Shown: piece by piece, positions 8,035 to 17,077 of the stretch | How the letters are laid out: every line of letters starts with the position of its first letter | Position numbering within the stretch: the first letter of the stretch is position 1 | Source: Sodaliphilus pleomorphus | GTDB taxonomy: Bacteria; Bacteroidota; Bacteroidia; Bacteroidales; Muribaculaceae | Assembly (NCBI RefSeq): GCF_009676955.1 | Contig: NZ_CP045696.1 | Span: 2,437,001 to 2,501,000 of the forward strand | Direction: 5' to 3' | DNA: 64,000 nt | The notes under the pieces: generated by a model | Told to the model about the DNA's origin: nothing | Database searches by the model: none | Seen by the model: the letters and a program-made list of their open reading frames with translations, nothing else | Program-made: the position numbers and the translations under genes

Positions 8035-11000
8035 CTACTTCACGACCTTGGTGGTGGTTTGGGTGCCGTCGGTGTAACGCGTGACCACAATGTTCACACC
8101 CTTGACTGGGGTTGCCACTTGCTGCCCGGCCACGTTGTAGTAGGCAATGCTGCTCACGGTCTTGCTGACCGCGGGCGTGTCGACGCCCGAGCTGACGGTG
8201 TAGACGACGGCGTTGGACTCGGCACTCTCCTCACCGCCGGTTTCGGCAGTCACCACATAGCGCCCGGCCATGGGACTGGCCACGGTGTAGCTGGGTTGGT
8301 CCAGCCCCGAGGCTATCTTCTCGCCGTTGCAGTACACGTTGTAGGTGATGGCTGTGGCTGCCTTGCGGGGTGCTGCCGAGCGGCTGCCTTGCACGGCAGT
8401 GTCGGGGGTGGCGAGCACGGCGCTTATGCGCCAGCCGTAGTTGAGCTTGAACTTGGTCTTGAGCGAGTACCAGTATCCGGCCGAGGCCGACGCCGATATC
8501 AGGTCGCTGTAGCCGGGCACTGCCGGCGTGCCTGCATCGCAGGTGCTGGGCTTCACGCCAGTGGCATACTCGAGATAGTAGCCCACGCTCATGTCCTGGC
8601 TGTTGTCGACAGCCACGGGGTTGTTGAGGCGCACCACGTTCCATCCCTTCACCAGGCTCTCGGCATCGAGCTCTTGCCTGTAGATGATGTTGTCGCCTGC
8701 CATGACAAACACGGCTGGGTTCTCGACGGCCAGTGAATCGAGCTTAAACTTGATGTGGGTGATCTTGAGACCGGCATAGTGTGCAAGCGTGTCGGCTGCC
8801 ATCTTGATGGCGCAATAGCTCTTGAGCTTGCTGCCGCTGCTTGTCATGCCCACGGCGATGTCGGTGTTAGACTTCTGGTAGTTGAACTCGGCAGCCTTGC
8901 CGGCAGCCTCCCAGTTGAGTTGCAACTGCCCGGTTGCGGTGGCGTTGCCTTGCAGGTGATAGGGTGCTTGAAGCTTCTGGGCAATGGTGTTGACCACGGT
9001 CACGGTCTTGCTCTGGGGCGACTCCCAGCCGTTTTGGTATACGGCTGTGACGTGATAGTTGAATGTGCCGCACTTCTCGAGTGTTTCGCCCCAAGTGGTG
9101 CCTTCTTGCTCGGCTATCACGGTGTTGTTGCGATACACGCGATAGCTCTTCACCACTGGTGCGGCAGCGCGGCGGCGTGCCGGTGCTTGGGTGCCGGGTT
9201 TCACGGCCTCGATGCCCAGGCCCTGTCGCAGCTGGGCTGCATCGAGTGTCGTGGCCTTGATGCCGTCGACGGGCGTGCCCAGTGTGATCGCTTGCTGGCC
9301 GGCGTTGTCCTTGCTGCTTGCCGGCAGGGCAGTGGCTCCTATCACGATGTTGAAGTCCTTGTAGTCGCTGGCAATGGTGCCCAGCTTCATCCACGAGGCT
9401 CCGCCGGTCACACTCACCATGGCGCCGCCATCGGCAGCCGGGCCTTTGTCGATCACGATGGCCTTGTTGCCGGCTGGCAATGTCGTGTTGTAGACGATGT
9501 AGAGATCCTTGCCCTCGGGTATGGCGATGGGCTTGTCGAGCTTGAGCGTGTAGATGGCTTGCGGCGTGAGGGCGGTGCCGTCGAGCTTCTCGCTGTAGAG
9601 CACCTGGTTGTCGCCGGTGCGCACCTCAAGACGCAGCGTGTCGAGTGCCTGGCCTATGATGAACTTGAGGCTGCGCAGCTCGTAGCCCTTGAGGCTCTTG
9701 AGCTCGCTGGCGCTGAACTTGCTGCCGTAGAGCAGTGTCATCGCCTCGTCAAACCCCATCATGTAGCTGGGTGTGCCGTAGTGCTGCAGGTTGACAGCGC
9801 TGTTGCTCCACTCCAGGCTCACGGCCTTGGTGGCGGGGTCGAAGTCGGAACCCACGATGAGCGGTGCCTCGTAGGCTGCCGGCAGCGTGTAGTTGAGGGT
9901 CACGGTCATGAGGGGCGATTGCTTGCCGCTGGCATAGTTGGTTTTCAATGTGTAGTTGTAGGTGCCGGGCTCGGGCACGCTGTCGGCCCACTCGGTCACG
10001 TTCTTGCCAGTGAACAGCGGCGTGCCGTTGCGATACAGGTCGTAGCTGGCAGCTTGCTCGCTTGCTGTGGCCTCGCCCACAGGCGACACTTGGGCACGCA
10101 GCATGAAGTTGCCGGCAATGTTGCCGCTCGACAGGGTCTTCCACGTGGGCTTGGTGGCGTTGAAACTCGACGACCGCGGTGCCGATATCGAGAAGCTGTT
10201 GCCCTTGCCGTCGATGGCCGGCTGGTTGTCGACGCCCACGGGATGGGTCGACTTGGTGTGGGTGTAGTACACGCCATAGGCATAGTCGTTGCCAGGGGTC
10301 ATTACATAGGGGGTGGTGAGCTGCCACTGGTTCCATGCGCCGGCCGTGGTCTTCTGCACCACCGAGTCGGGCACGTCCTGGCTGTAGTCGATGGTGCCGT
10401 TCTTTATCACATAGAGCTTCACGCTCGAGAGCGTGGCCTCGGCCACATAGGCGGCGATGCTGTTGATCTGGTAGTTTTGGAAGGCCAGCAGGTCGCTCGA
10501 GGAGAATTCTTGTTTTACCCACACCTTGGGCGACGTGGTCGACGTGCCGCCTATGTGGTTGCCCATCTGGCTGCCGCTCCAGGTGAGCGTTTCGCCGCCG
10601 GCGAGTGGCTTCTGCCAGGCGAGGGTGCCGTTGAGCTCCTGGGCACTGCCCTTGAAGCTGGCCGCCGGGGCCAGCAGCTTGCTGGCACTGATGGCCGTGG
10701 CCTCTACCGCGGCCGACTTGAGCTCGCCCTGCTGGGCATACACAGCCCCAACCATATAGCGGTGGGTGCCGTCGGGCTCGTTGTCGAGCACGGTGTCGGT
10801 GCGGGTGAGCAGGGAGCTGTTCACCTTGCTGCCGTCGCGATACACGTTGTAGCCCTCGGGGGTGGCGGTGGCGTTGTTCCTCACGATAGCCGTGATCATG
10901 AAGTCGCCCACGCCGCCTGTGTGCCAGGTCTTGCCGTCATAGCTGTACACGTCGCCCTTGCCTGTGGTGGGGTAGCGGTCGGTGTTGGCCACAAAGTCCT

Positions 11001-11496
11001 GATTGGTGCCGTGCTGGTATTTCACCACAAACATCACGTCCTTGTCGCCGGCTATGGTGTAGGGCTTGGACAGAGCTGTCGTTTTCCACGTGTTCTTGGT
11101 AAACTTGCTCACGTCGACAGGCGTCTCGCTCACGAGTTTCTCGTTTTCATACACTTGCACCCACACCTTGTAGGCATGTCGGTACTCAAAGTAGGAAATG
11201 CTGTCGACCGTCTGGCCGGCAACAGCTTGCAAGTCGGCAGGGGTGAACTTGGCTGCGGCATAGAAAGTCGCGTAGCCTTCGGGATCGTCGGCCCTGCCGC
11301 TCATGCCGTTGTAGTCGCTTCCGTCGTGCCATTTGAGCTCGATGGGGGCTGCCGGGGCACACCAGCCCAGGCTCACCTGCGAGAGATTGCTGGTGGCTGT
11401 CAACGAGTGCGGCGCACCGTTCTGTGCCACGACGGGCCCAGCTGTGAGGGCTGCCGCGCACAATGCCACTCGAGAGAGTAATGATTTCTTCAGCAT
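8035..11496 (-). CDS. Large exported multi-repeat surface protein with C-terminal sorting-like segment
   Basis: 1153 residues with a signal peptide (cleavage near VVAQN). Four related ~150-residue beta-rich units can be seen (near residues 50-205, 320-475, 565-730 and 870-1040). Each has a 'SG/GYELRSLKF-type' core and ends in a strand of the form FMITAIV, FMLRAQV, FNIVIGA or WRISAVL; they alternate with Fn3-like linkers of the type YNVYRDGxxV...GTHRYMVGAVY. The last ~40 residues (YYNVAGQQVATPVKGVNIVV...KVVK) look like a type IX secretion C-terminal signal as found in Bacteroidales. Probably secreted and cell-surface attached, with an adhesive or peptidase-associated role; no catalytic motif was seen. 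Confidence 0.8.
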   Translation of the reverse strand: MLKKSLLSRVALCAAALTAGPVVAQNGAPHSLTATSNLSQVSLGWCAPAAPIELKWHDGSDYNGMSGRADDPEGYATFYAAAKFTPADLQAVAGQTVDSISYFEYRHAYKVWVQVYENEKLVSETPVDVSKFTKNTWKTTALSKPYTIAGDKDVMFVVKYQHGTNQDFVANTDRYPTTGKGDVYSYDGKTWHTGGVGDFMITAIVRNNATATPEGYNVYRDGSKVNSSLLTRTDTVLDNEPDGTHRYMVGAVYAQQGELKSAAVEATAISASKLLAPAASFKGSAQELNGTLAWQKPLAGGETLTWSGSQMGNHIGGTSTTSPKVWVKQEFSSSDLLAFQNYQINSIAAYVAEATLSSVKLYVIKNGTIDYSQDVPDSVVQKTTAGAWNQWQLTTPYVMTPGNDYAYGVYYTHTKSTHPVGVDNQPAIDGKGNSFSISAPRSSSFNATKPTWKTLSSGNIAGNFMLRAQVSPVGEATASEQAASYDLYRNGTPLFTGKNVTEWADSVPEPGTYNYTLKTNYASGKQSPLMTVTLNYTLPAAYEAPLIVGSDFDPATKAVSLEWSNSAVNLQHYGTPSYMMGFDEAMTLLYGSKFSASELKSLKGYELRSLKFIIGQALDTLRLEVRTGDNQVLYSEKLDGTALTPQAIYTLKLDKPIAIPEGKDLYIVYNTTLPAGNKAIVIDKGPAADGGAMVSVTGGASWMKLGTIASDYKDFNIVIGATALPASSKDNAGQQAITLGTPVDGIKATTLDAAQLRQGLGIEAVKPGTQAPARRRAAAPVVKSYRVYRNNTVIAEQEGTTWGETLEKCGTFNYHVTAVYQNGWESPQSKTVTVVNTIAQKLQAPYHLQGNATATGQLQLNWEAAGKAAEFNYQKSNTDIAVGMTSSGSKLKSYCAIKMAADTLAHYAGLKITHIKFKLDSLAVENPAVFVMAGDNIIYRQELDAESLVKGWNVVRLNNPVAVDNSQDMSVGYYLEYATGVKPSTCDAGTPAVPGYSDLISASASAGYWYSLKTKFKLNYGWRISAVLATPDTAVQGSRSAAPRKAATAITYNVYCNGEKIASGLDQPSYTVASPMAGRYVVTAETGGEESAESNAVVYTVSSGVDTPAVSKTVSSIAYYNVAGQQVATPVKGVNIVVTRYTDGTQTTTKVVK

Positions 11497-11564
11497 ACTC
11501 AGATTCTTGTTTTTAGGATTAATTTAATAATGTTTGTTTGATAGTTTTTGTCTGTCGTTATGTG

Positions 11565-11572
11565 CAAAGTTA
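11565..11572 (-). promoter_or_regulatory. Possible -7 box of the surface protein gene
   Basis: On the minus strand TAACTTTG fits the -7 consensus TAnnTTTG, about 70 bp before the start at 11496. A matching -33 TTTG was not found at the right distance, so this is tentative. Confidence 0.4.
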
Positions 11573-11644
11573 ATGTTTTTATGTCGAATTTTATAAATGA
11601 TTGTGAGTTTTTTGACTGTCTTGTGTGGCAGGTTGTCTTCGCTT

Positions 11645-11677
11645 TTTGGTTTTTCAGCCGAAAATGTATTAATTTTG
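11645..11677 (+). promoter_or_regulatory. Promoter for the THUMP-like methyltransferase gene
   Basis: TTTG at 11645-11648 and TAATTTTG at 11670-11677 with a 21-bp spacer fit the Bacteroidetes consensus. The start codon at 11703 follows closely, leaving a short leader. Confidence 0.6.
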
Positions 11678-11702
11678 TTAGTCCCTTTGGGTGAAAAAAG
11701 TG

Positions 11703-12914
11703 ATGACCGAGATTGCAGGACATAGGGTCGACGCATCGATGTGGAGCTATATTGCCCGCCATGCCGGCGACGATGCCTTGAAGCTCATGCTCAGGCAGGA
11801 GCCGGGGCTGAGCTTCGACAAGCGCTTTGCCGTGTTGCAGGTGGAGTGCCGCCACAAGCTGCGCCGCAAGATACCTGAGCTGCTGGCCCACGAGCGCTTC
11901 CTGTTTCCCAAGGCTGTGAGTGCCGAGCAGTGCACCCACCAGGAGGTGGCCAAGCTGCATGCCTCGCTCTTCGACTCGGCCCACACAGTGCTCGACCTGA
12001 CTATGGGCCTGGGGGTCGACGACTACTACATTGCCAGTCGTGTGCGTGCGCTCACTGCCGTTGAACTCGACCCCGAGATTGCCGCGGTGGGTCAGTACAA
12101 CTTTGGCTTTCTCAACCCCAACGTGAAGGTGCTGCATGCCGACTCGGTGCAATTGCTCAAGTCGATGCTGCCACAAGAGCACTACGATGCTATCTTTGTC
12201 GACCCGGCGCGGCGCGGGCAGGACGGCCGCCGGCTCTACGGCTTGTCGCAGTGCCAACCCGATGTGCTCGCCATCATGCCGCTCATTGCGCGTCACTGCC
12301 GCCGGCTTGTGATCAAGGCCTCGCCCATGCTCGACATCTCGCAGTCGAGAGCCGACTTGGGCGCGCCGCTGGCGCAGGTGTGGGCCGTGAGTGTGAAAAA
12401 CGAGTGCAAGGAGTTGCTGTTTGTGCTTGATTTCGACAGCCAGCCAGCCGGCATTGTGCTGCATGCCCTCAACTACGACGACGGCTGGCACGATTTTGCA
12501 ACAACTGCTGCCGGCGGTGCCGCCCATGATGCGGCCCCTGGTGTGCCCGTTGCCGGCGGCTTCCTCTATGAGCCTCATGCCAGTGTGATGAAGCTGGGCT
12601 GCCACGCCGCTGTGCAGGCCGCCACTGGCACTGCGCAGCTGGCGCCCAACTCTCATCTCTATGCCGGCGACAGGCTTGTGCGCGATTTTCCTGGCCGCAA
12701 GTTCGTCGTCAAGGAGGTGATACCCTTCAACGGCCGGCAGTTGAAGCAGCTGGGCAAACGCTGTGAACGCCTCAACATTGCCACGCGCAATTTCAGGCTC
12801 ACGCCCGAGGCGTTGAAGAAGCGTCTCAAGGTGGGCGACGGCGGCAACGACTACCTCTTTGCCACCACCCTTGCCGATGGCAGCGCAGTGCTGCTGCTAT
12901 GTGAAAAAATTTAG
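11703..12914 (+). CDS. SAM-dependent methyltransferase with THUMP-like domain
   Basis: 403 residues from the chosen ATG (an upstream in-frame GTG at 11691 is possible). The Rossmann core begins with VLDLTMGLGVDDYYIA (SAM motif I), then AVELDP (motif II) and FVDPARRG (motif IV), a catalytic-site pattern like that of RNA base methyltransferases. The C-terminal part, with GDRLVRDFPGRKFVVKEVIPFNGRQLK, is the THUMP-like domain common in Bacteroidetes proteins of this type. The likely substrate is RNA, but it is not known from sequence. Its last 4 bases overlap the end of the convergent corA gene. Confidence 0.82.
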   Translation: MTEIAGHRVDASMWSYIARHAGDDALKLMLRQEPGLSFDKRFAVLQVECRHKLRRKIPELLAHERFLFPKAVSAEQCTHQEVAKLHASLFDSAHTVLDLTMGLGVDDYYIASRVRALTAVELDPEIAAVGQYNFGFLNPNVKVLHADSVQLLKSMLPQEHYDAIFVDPARRGQDGRRLYGLSQCQPDVLAIMPLIARHCRRLVIKASPMLDISQSRADLGAPLAQVWAVSVKNECKELLFVLDFDSQPAGIVLHALNYDDGWHDFATTAAGGAAHDAAPGVPVAGGFLYEPHASVMKLGCHAAVQAATGTAQLAPNSHLYAGDRLVRDFPGRKFVVKEVIPFNGRQLKQLGKRCERLNIATRNFRLTPEALKKRLKVGDGGNDYLFATTLADGSAVLLLCEKI

Positions 12915-13834
12915 AACCACTTGATGCGGCGGAACAGGAAGAATGCTCCCACCGAGAACAAAACGCACAGCGCAGCAATGAAGGTGAAGGCCCACGCGCG
13001 GTGCTCAAAGGGCAGAGCCACGTTCATGCCATAGAGCGAGGCAATGAATGTGGGCAGCATCAGGATGATCGAGGTGCTGGTCATGCGCTTCATGATCACG
13101 TTCAAGTTGTTGGAAATAATCGAGGCAAAAGCATCCATGGTGCCGCTCAAGATGTCGCTGTACACCTTCACGGTGTTGAGTGCCTGCTGCAGCTCGATGT
13201 CGACGTCTTCGATCATGTCCTTGTCGATGAGACCCGAGTTCTGGAAGAGCGTGCGCAGTCGCACCAGCAGGGTCATGTTGCCCCTTATCGAGGTGTTGAA
13301 GTACACCAGGCTCTTCTGCAGGTTGCGCAGTCGCAGCAGGTCCTCGTTGTGCATGCTCTGCTCGAGTCCGTCCTCGGCATTGTTGATGTCGATATTGATG
13401 ATTTTCAGGTATTTCAGGAACCATACCGCCGACGACAGGATGAGGCGCATGATGAGCACGAGCTTGTTGGGAATCTCGATGTTTTTGGCACTGTTGTACT
13501 TGATGAAATCGTTGACCACGATGTTCTTGTAGTAGCACAGCACAATCACCAGGTCGCCATTGGTGATCACACCCACAGGGATGGTGTTGAACGGGATGTC
13601 GTCGTCGCTCGTCTGCCGGGGCACTCGCAACACAGTGAGCAGCCAGTCGCCGTCGATCTCGGTGCGCGGTCGCTCGTCGGCATCGCTGATGTCGGTGATA
13701 AATGACTCGGGCACATCGAGATTGCGCAGATAATCGAGCTCGTCCTGGTCAGGACAGGAAATGTTCACCCAGCAACCAGGTTTCCACTGGTCGCACTTTG
13801 TGAAATTCTTTCCAAATAGTAAGAATTCTTTCAT
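12911..13834 (-). CDS. corA: CorA family magnesium/divalent cation transporter
   Basis: 307 residues. The C-terminal membrane part has two helices with the CorA signature GMN after the first (YGMNVALPFE) and a basic cytoplasmic tail (RRIKW). The preceding ~240 residues form the alpha/beta and long-helix cytoplasmic funnel, with many Asp and Glu that may sense Mg2+. Forms homopentameric Mg2+ (or Co2+/Ni2+) channels in the inner membrane. The gene has an unusually long leader with possible alternative hairpins (13835-13915). Its end overlaps that of the convergent methyltransferase gene by 4 bp. Confidence 0.92.
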   Translation of the reverse strand: MKEFLLFGKNFTKCDQWKPGCWVNISCPDQDELDYLRNLDVPESFITDISDADERPRTEIDGDWLLTVLRVPRQTSDDDIPFNTIPVGVITNGDLVIVLCYYKNIVVNDFIKYNSAKNIEIPNKLVLIMRLILSSAVWFLKYLKIINIDINNAEDGLEQSMHNEDLLRLRNLQKSLVYFNTSIRGNMTLLVRLRTLFQNSGLIDKDMIEDVDIELQQALNTVKVYSDILSGTMDAFASIISNNLNVIMKRMTSTSIILMLPTFIASLYGMNVALPFEHRAWAFTFIAALCVLFSVGAFFLFRRIKWF

Positions 13835-13915
13835 TGTGTTATGCCTCCTCCTTCTATGTTTGCGTCAATATCGCCGAGGCACAAGCCACAATGCATAGAG
13901 TGGGGTTTATGCCTC
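13835..13915 (-). promoter_or_regulatory. corA leader with mutually exclusive pairings
   Basis: On the minus strand GAGGCATAA occurs twice, at 13915-13907 and again at 13847-13839 just before the corA start. TGCCTC between them (13881-13876) can pair with either copy. Pairing with the second would hide the purine-rich region before the ATG. This is a switch-like arrangement, possibly Mg2+-responsive. A -7-like TAACTTTG at 13997-13990 would make the leader about 150 nt long. Inference only; not a known riboswitch class that I recognise. Confidence 0.4.
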
Positions 13916-14037
13916 TATATCAACAGGTTGTTTACTATCTAGCGGTACGCTATCGTCCATGTTCTGTGTTTCGTTTTGATTATTATACGCAAAGTTACTG
14001 CAATATCTCGTGGGCAGACGAATTTTTGTGTAAAAAA

Positions 14038-14069
14038 TTTGTTTATTTTGTTAAGAAATATTAACTTTG
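14038..14069 (+). promoter_or_regulatory. Promoter for the metal ABC transporter genes
   Basis: TTTG at 14038-14041 and TAACTTTG at 14062-14069, spacer 20 bp, match the Bacteroidetes consensus, 20 bp before the start of the substrate-binding protein gene. No clear Zur or Fur box was recognised. Confidence 0.65.
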
Positions 14070-14089
14070 CATAAAATCCTTAGTTAGCA

Positions 14090-14965
14090 ATGAAACGACG
14101 AGTCGACTATATGATTCCTATACTGGCTTCGGTGGCTATTGTGGCCATTGTGGCAGTGATGGCTGCAGGCTGTCGCCTGCAGCAAGGCGAGAAGCCACAG
14201 GTGGTGGTGAGCATTGCCCCGCAACGGTACCTGCTGGAGAAGATAGCAGGCAACAAGGTCGATGTGTTGTGCCTGCTCGAGGAGCAGAGCAACCCTGAGA
14301 ACTATGAGCCCAAGACTTCCGACATGATGAAGCTTGAGCGGGCGCAGGCCTATTTCACGATTGGCAACATAGGCTATGAGTCGGCTATCGTGGGCAAGGT
14401 GAGAAACAACAATCCGCAATTGTGCATTTTCGACACCAGTGCGGGCATCAAGCTGTTGCGTGGGCAGGATGCCGACGATGGCGAGTATGACCCCCACGTG
14501 TGGACCTCGGTGAAAAATGCCAAGGTGATTGCCCACAACATGCTGCTCGGCCTCGTCAAGCTCTATCCCAAGCATAAACGGTATTTTGTGAAAAATTACG
14601 ATGCACTCAGCACCAGTCTCGACACACTCGACCGGCACATTGCGCTACAGCTTGCGCCTGTGAAGGGCTGCACCTTCATCGACTGGCACCCGTCGCTCAG
14701 CTATTTTGCCCGCGACTATGGCTTGCACCAGCTTGCCCTCGACAATGGCAAGGAGCCTTCGGCCCGCGACCTTGCCCGCCGCATCGACCTTGCCCGCAAG
14801 AGTGGTGCAAGGGTGATATTTGTGCAACGCCAGTTCGACAGCCGTGCAGCCTCGGCAGTCAACAAGCAGATAGGTTGCTCGGCGGTTGAGATCAACCCCA
14901 TGAGTGGCGACTGGGCAGACGAAATGAGCAGGATCGCCAGTGCCCTGGCGGCAACGGCGCGGTGA
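14090..14965 (+). CDS. Zinc/manganese ABC transporter substrate-binding lipoprotein (ZnuA/TroA-like)
   Basis: 291 residues with a lipoprotein signal (lipobox MAAGC, lipidated Cys28). Cluster A-I binding protein features: VVVSIAPQRYLLEKIAG at the start, DPHVWTS with ligand His136, and FIDWHPSLSYFA with ligand His200. The usual first ligand motif PHxYEP reads PENYEP (Glu70 where His is expected), so the metal site may be atypical. Delivers Zn2+ or Mn2+ to an inner-membrane permease. The ATPase gene follows after 52 bp. No permease gene is adjacent. Confidence 0.85.
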   Translation: MKRRVDYMIPILASVAIVAIVAVMAAGCRLQQGEKPQVVVSIAPQRYLLEKIAGNKVDVLCLLEEQSNPENYEPKTSDMMKLERAQAYFTIGNIGYESAIVGKVRNNNPQLCIFDTSAGIKLLRGQDADDGEYDPHVWTSVKNAKVIAHNMLLGLVKLYPKHKRYFVKNYDALSTSLDTLDRHIALQLAPVKGCTFIDWHPSLSYFARDYGLHQLALDNGKEPSARDLARRIDLARKSGARVIFVQRQFDSRAASAVNKQIGCSAVEINPMSGDWADEMSRIASALAATAR

Positions 14966-15017
14966 GCGTGCCGTCTTCAAGTTGGGATTTACACTTAGTT
15001 TTCTTTTTTTTTGCCTT

Positions 15018-15752
15018 ATGAGTGCTACAGCTTCCAAGATTATCGAGTTGCAAGACGTGAGCAAGGTCTATGGCCAGCTCGCTGTGGTGAGCCATGTGAG
15101 CGTGACCGTCGATCGTGGCGACTTTGTGATTGTGACCGGCCCCAACGGCGGCGGCAAAACCACCCTCATGCGCATGATGCTGCGGCTTGTGGCGCCCACG
15201 AGTGGCCGTGTGGTGTACTACGACGGCGATAGCCAGGTGCCACACTTGCGCTTTGGCTACTTGCCCCAGAAGAACATGATCGACAGCCGTTTCCCCGTCA
15301 CCGTCGAGGAGGTGGTGGCCTCGGGCCTCAAGATGAGACCGCTGCACCGGCTCACGGCCGCCGAGCGCGCACTTGTGGTCGAGACCCTCGACCAGGTGGG
15401 ACTGCAGCAGTTGCGCCGGCACACGCTGGGTGAGCTCTCGGGCGGACAGCTGCAACGTGCCTTGCTGGGGCGTGCCATCATAGGCCGCCCCGATGTGCTT
15501 GTGCTCGACGAGCCGCTCAGCTATCTCGACCAGCACTATGAGCAGCGCCTCTACCAGCTCATTGCTCAGCTCTCGCGCCACGCCACCATCATCATGGTGA
15601 GCCACGACGTGAGTGTGGTCTCGGCCATGGCCAATCGCCACTTCATCGTCGAGCGCACGCTGCACGAGTGCCAGTGCCACCATCACATGCTGGCCACGCG
15701 CTGCATCGACGCCGACCTGCCAGCAGCTTTCGGCCCAAAAACAACGGAGTGA
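15018..15752 (+). CDS. Metal ABC transporter ATP-binding protein (ZnuC-like)
   Basis: 244 residues. Walker A GPNGGGKT, Q-loop YLPQK, signature LSGGQLQRALLGRA, Walker B VLVLDEP and the switch His in MVSHD are all present. The start chosen is the ATG at 15018 (MSATASKIIELQDVSKVYG), because the upstream frame overlaps the binding-protein gene. It powers import through an unlinked permease; the membrane subunit that normally completes znuACB is missing here, and a hairpin terminator starts inside the last codons. Confidence 0.88.
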   Translation: MSATASKIIELQDVSKVYGQLAVVSHVSVTVDRGDFVIVTGPNGGGKTTLMRMMLRLVAPTSGRVVYYDGDSQVPHLRFGYLPQKNMIDSRFPVTVEEVVASGLKMRPLHRLTAAERALVVETLDQVGLQQLRRHTLGELSGGQLQRALLGRAIIGRPDVLVLDEPLSYLDQHYEQRLYQLIAQLSRHATIIMVSHDVSVVSAMANRHFIVERTLHECQCHHHMLATRCIDADLPAAFGPKTTE

Positions 15753-15787
15753 AACCCGCGCGCTTGTGTGCGTTGAGTTTCACTCCG
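15745..15787. terminator. Hairpin terminator between converging genes
   Basis: An 11-bp perfect stem (15745-15755 with 15777-15787) overlaps the stop codon of the ABC ATPase gene and lies before the end of the converging Lrp-like gene. Confidence 0.7.
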
Positions 15788-15839
15788 TGTGTTGTGGGGT
15801 TGTTGTGTCGTTGCTGCATGCCTTGCACGGCACAGCACG

Positions 15840-16310
15840 CTACTCGTCGTCTTCGGCGATGGGAATTTGACGCTTAAACACTTCTTTGAATGTGATGAGG
15901 GTCTCGGTGCGTCCCAGCCCAAGCTGCAAGAACTTGTTGTGAATCAGGCTCAGCAGGTGGTCGTTGTTGTGGGCGTAGAGCTTTACAAACATGTCGTATT
16001 TTCCCGTTGTAAAGTAGCACTCCACCACTTCGGGCATTTCTTTGAGGTGTTCCACAACCTCGTCAAACTTCGACGAGTCGTTGAGGTAGATGCCCACATA
16101 GGCGCACGTGTCATAGCCCACCGACGATGGATTGATGAGTGAAATACTGCCCCTTATCACGCCCAGGTTGTAGAGCTTCTGGATGCGCTGATGGATGGCC
16201 GCTCCACTCACGTTGCAGGCGCGAGCAATCTCGAGATACGGTTTGCGTGCATTCACAGCCAGCATCTTCAAGATTTTATAGTCGAGAGCGTCTAATTTTG
16301 AATTTGCCAT
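15840..16310 (-). CDS. Lrp/AsnC family transcriptional regulator
   Basis: 156 residues. The N-terminal winged helix-turn-helix (LDALDYKILKMLAVNARKPY, then VSGAAIHQRIQKL) is followed by an AsnC ligand-binding/oligomerisation domain (MPEVVECYFTTGKYDMFVKLYA). Members sense amino acids and control amino-acid metabolism or transport. The 118-bp divergent region shared with the GNAT gene is very AT-rich and could hold autoregulatory sites. A common Bacteroidetes architecture with no special feature. Confidence 0.92.
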   Translation of the reverse strand: MANSKLDALDYKILKMLAVNARKPYLEIARACNVSGAAIHQRIQKLYNLGVIRGSISLINPSSVGYDTCAYVGIYLNDSSKFDEVVEHLKEMPEVVECYFTTGKYDMFVKLYAHNNDHLLSLIHNKFLQLGLGRTETLITFKEVFKRQIPIAEDDE

Positions 16311-16428
16311 AATGTGTTTTGTTATATTGTCATTAAATTATTAATTTAGTCGATAATTTCTCAAATTATTAAGTTGGCTATTTCGTCCAATTATCAATTA
16401 TTTTGCAAATGTAAGAAAAATTTCTCAT

Positions 16429-16968
16429 ATGCTATTAAATTATAACATAATTTCGCCAAATTCTTTGCAATTTAAGAAAGTTGAACAATTATTGGTCGAC
16501 AGTTTTCCTGTCGATGAGCGGCGGGATATGCTTGACTTTGAAAGGATTGCACGTGAAAACCCCCGTTTTTCCCTGCTCGGGGCTTTCGAGGGTAACAATG
16601 TGAAAGGATTTATCACCACTTGGGATTTTGATAGCTTCTGCTATGTGGAGCACTTTGCTGTCGACAGCTCGATGCGCAACCAGGGCATAGGCAGCCGTTT
16701 GCTCGACCACTTTGTCGCCCAAGCGGCGAAGCCGGTCATTCTCGAGGTGGAGCTCCCGGCCGACTTGCCTGCCTGCCGCCGCATCGCCTTCTACAAGCGT
16801 CACCGGTTTGTGTTGTGGGAGGATGTCGACTATGTGCAGCCGCCTTACTCGCCCTCGCGGCAAGCCTTGCCCATGCGCCTCATGACCCGCGGCTTCGACA
16901 CGGCCGCAGCGGTCGAGCAGGCCGCGCGAGAGCTCAAGCGTGTCGTGTATGGCTGTATCGACGAGTAG
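16429..16968 (+). CDS. GNAT family N-acetyltransferase
   Basis: 179 residues. The GNAT core is visible: FALLG-type strands, then EHFAVDSSMRNQGIGSRLLDHF, which holds the acetyl-CoA pyrophosphate-binding loop RNQGIG, then AFYKRHRF at motif B. It acetylates an amine on an unknown small molecule or protein. It is divergent from the Lrp-like gene across an AT-rich region and may be controlled with it. A terminator-like hairpin follows at 17035-17073. Confidence 0.85.
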   Translation: MLLNYNIISPNSLQFKKVEQLLVDSFPVDERRDMLDFERIARENPRFSLLGAFEGNNVKGFITTWDFDSFCYVEHFAVDSSMRNQGIGSRLLDHFVAQAAKPVILEVELPADLPACRRIAFYKRHRFVLWEDVDYVQPPYSPSRQALPMRLMTRGFDTAAAVEQAARELKRVVYGCIDE

Positions 16969-17034
16969 CCGTGCCGTGAGCCACGACTGCCTTAAGCTTG
17001 ACAGCTTTAAAACCTGTGTTTGAAATCAAGATAG

Positions 17035-17077
17035 AGCGAGCAAAAATTTCATCTGGGAATTGGATTGCTCGCTTTTC
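17035..17077 (+). terminator. Rho-independent terminator after the GNAT gene
   Basis: A 9-bp stem (17035-17043 with 17065-17073) is followed by a short T run on the plus strand, 66 bp after the GNAT stop. Confidence 0.65.

Noticed and set aside
8755..11481. Long plus-strand reading frame of 908 codons opposite the surface protein
   Set aside because: Caused by GC-rich codon bias on the other strand; the minus-strand protein has a signal peptide, repeats and a C-terminal signal, while this frame has low-complexity composition.
13834..14064. Plus-strand frame of 76 codons between corA and the binding-protein gene
   Set aside because: No recognisable features; the region is better explained by the corA leader and the promoter of the metal ABC genes.
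16311..16428. AT-rich repeats between the Lrp-like and GNAT genes as defined Lrp operators
   Set aside because: Several TTAAT/ATTAA palindromes exist, but the sequence is so AT-rich that they are expected by chance.
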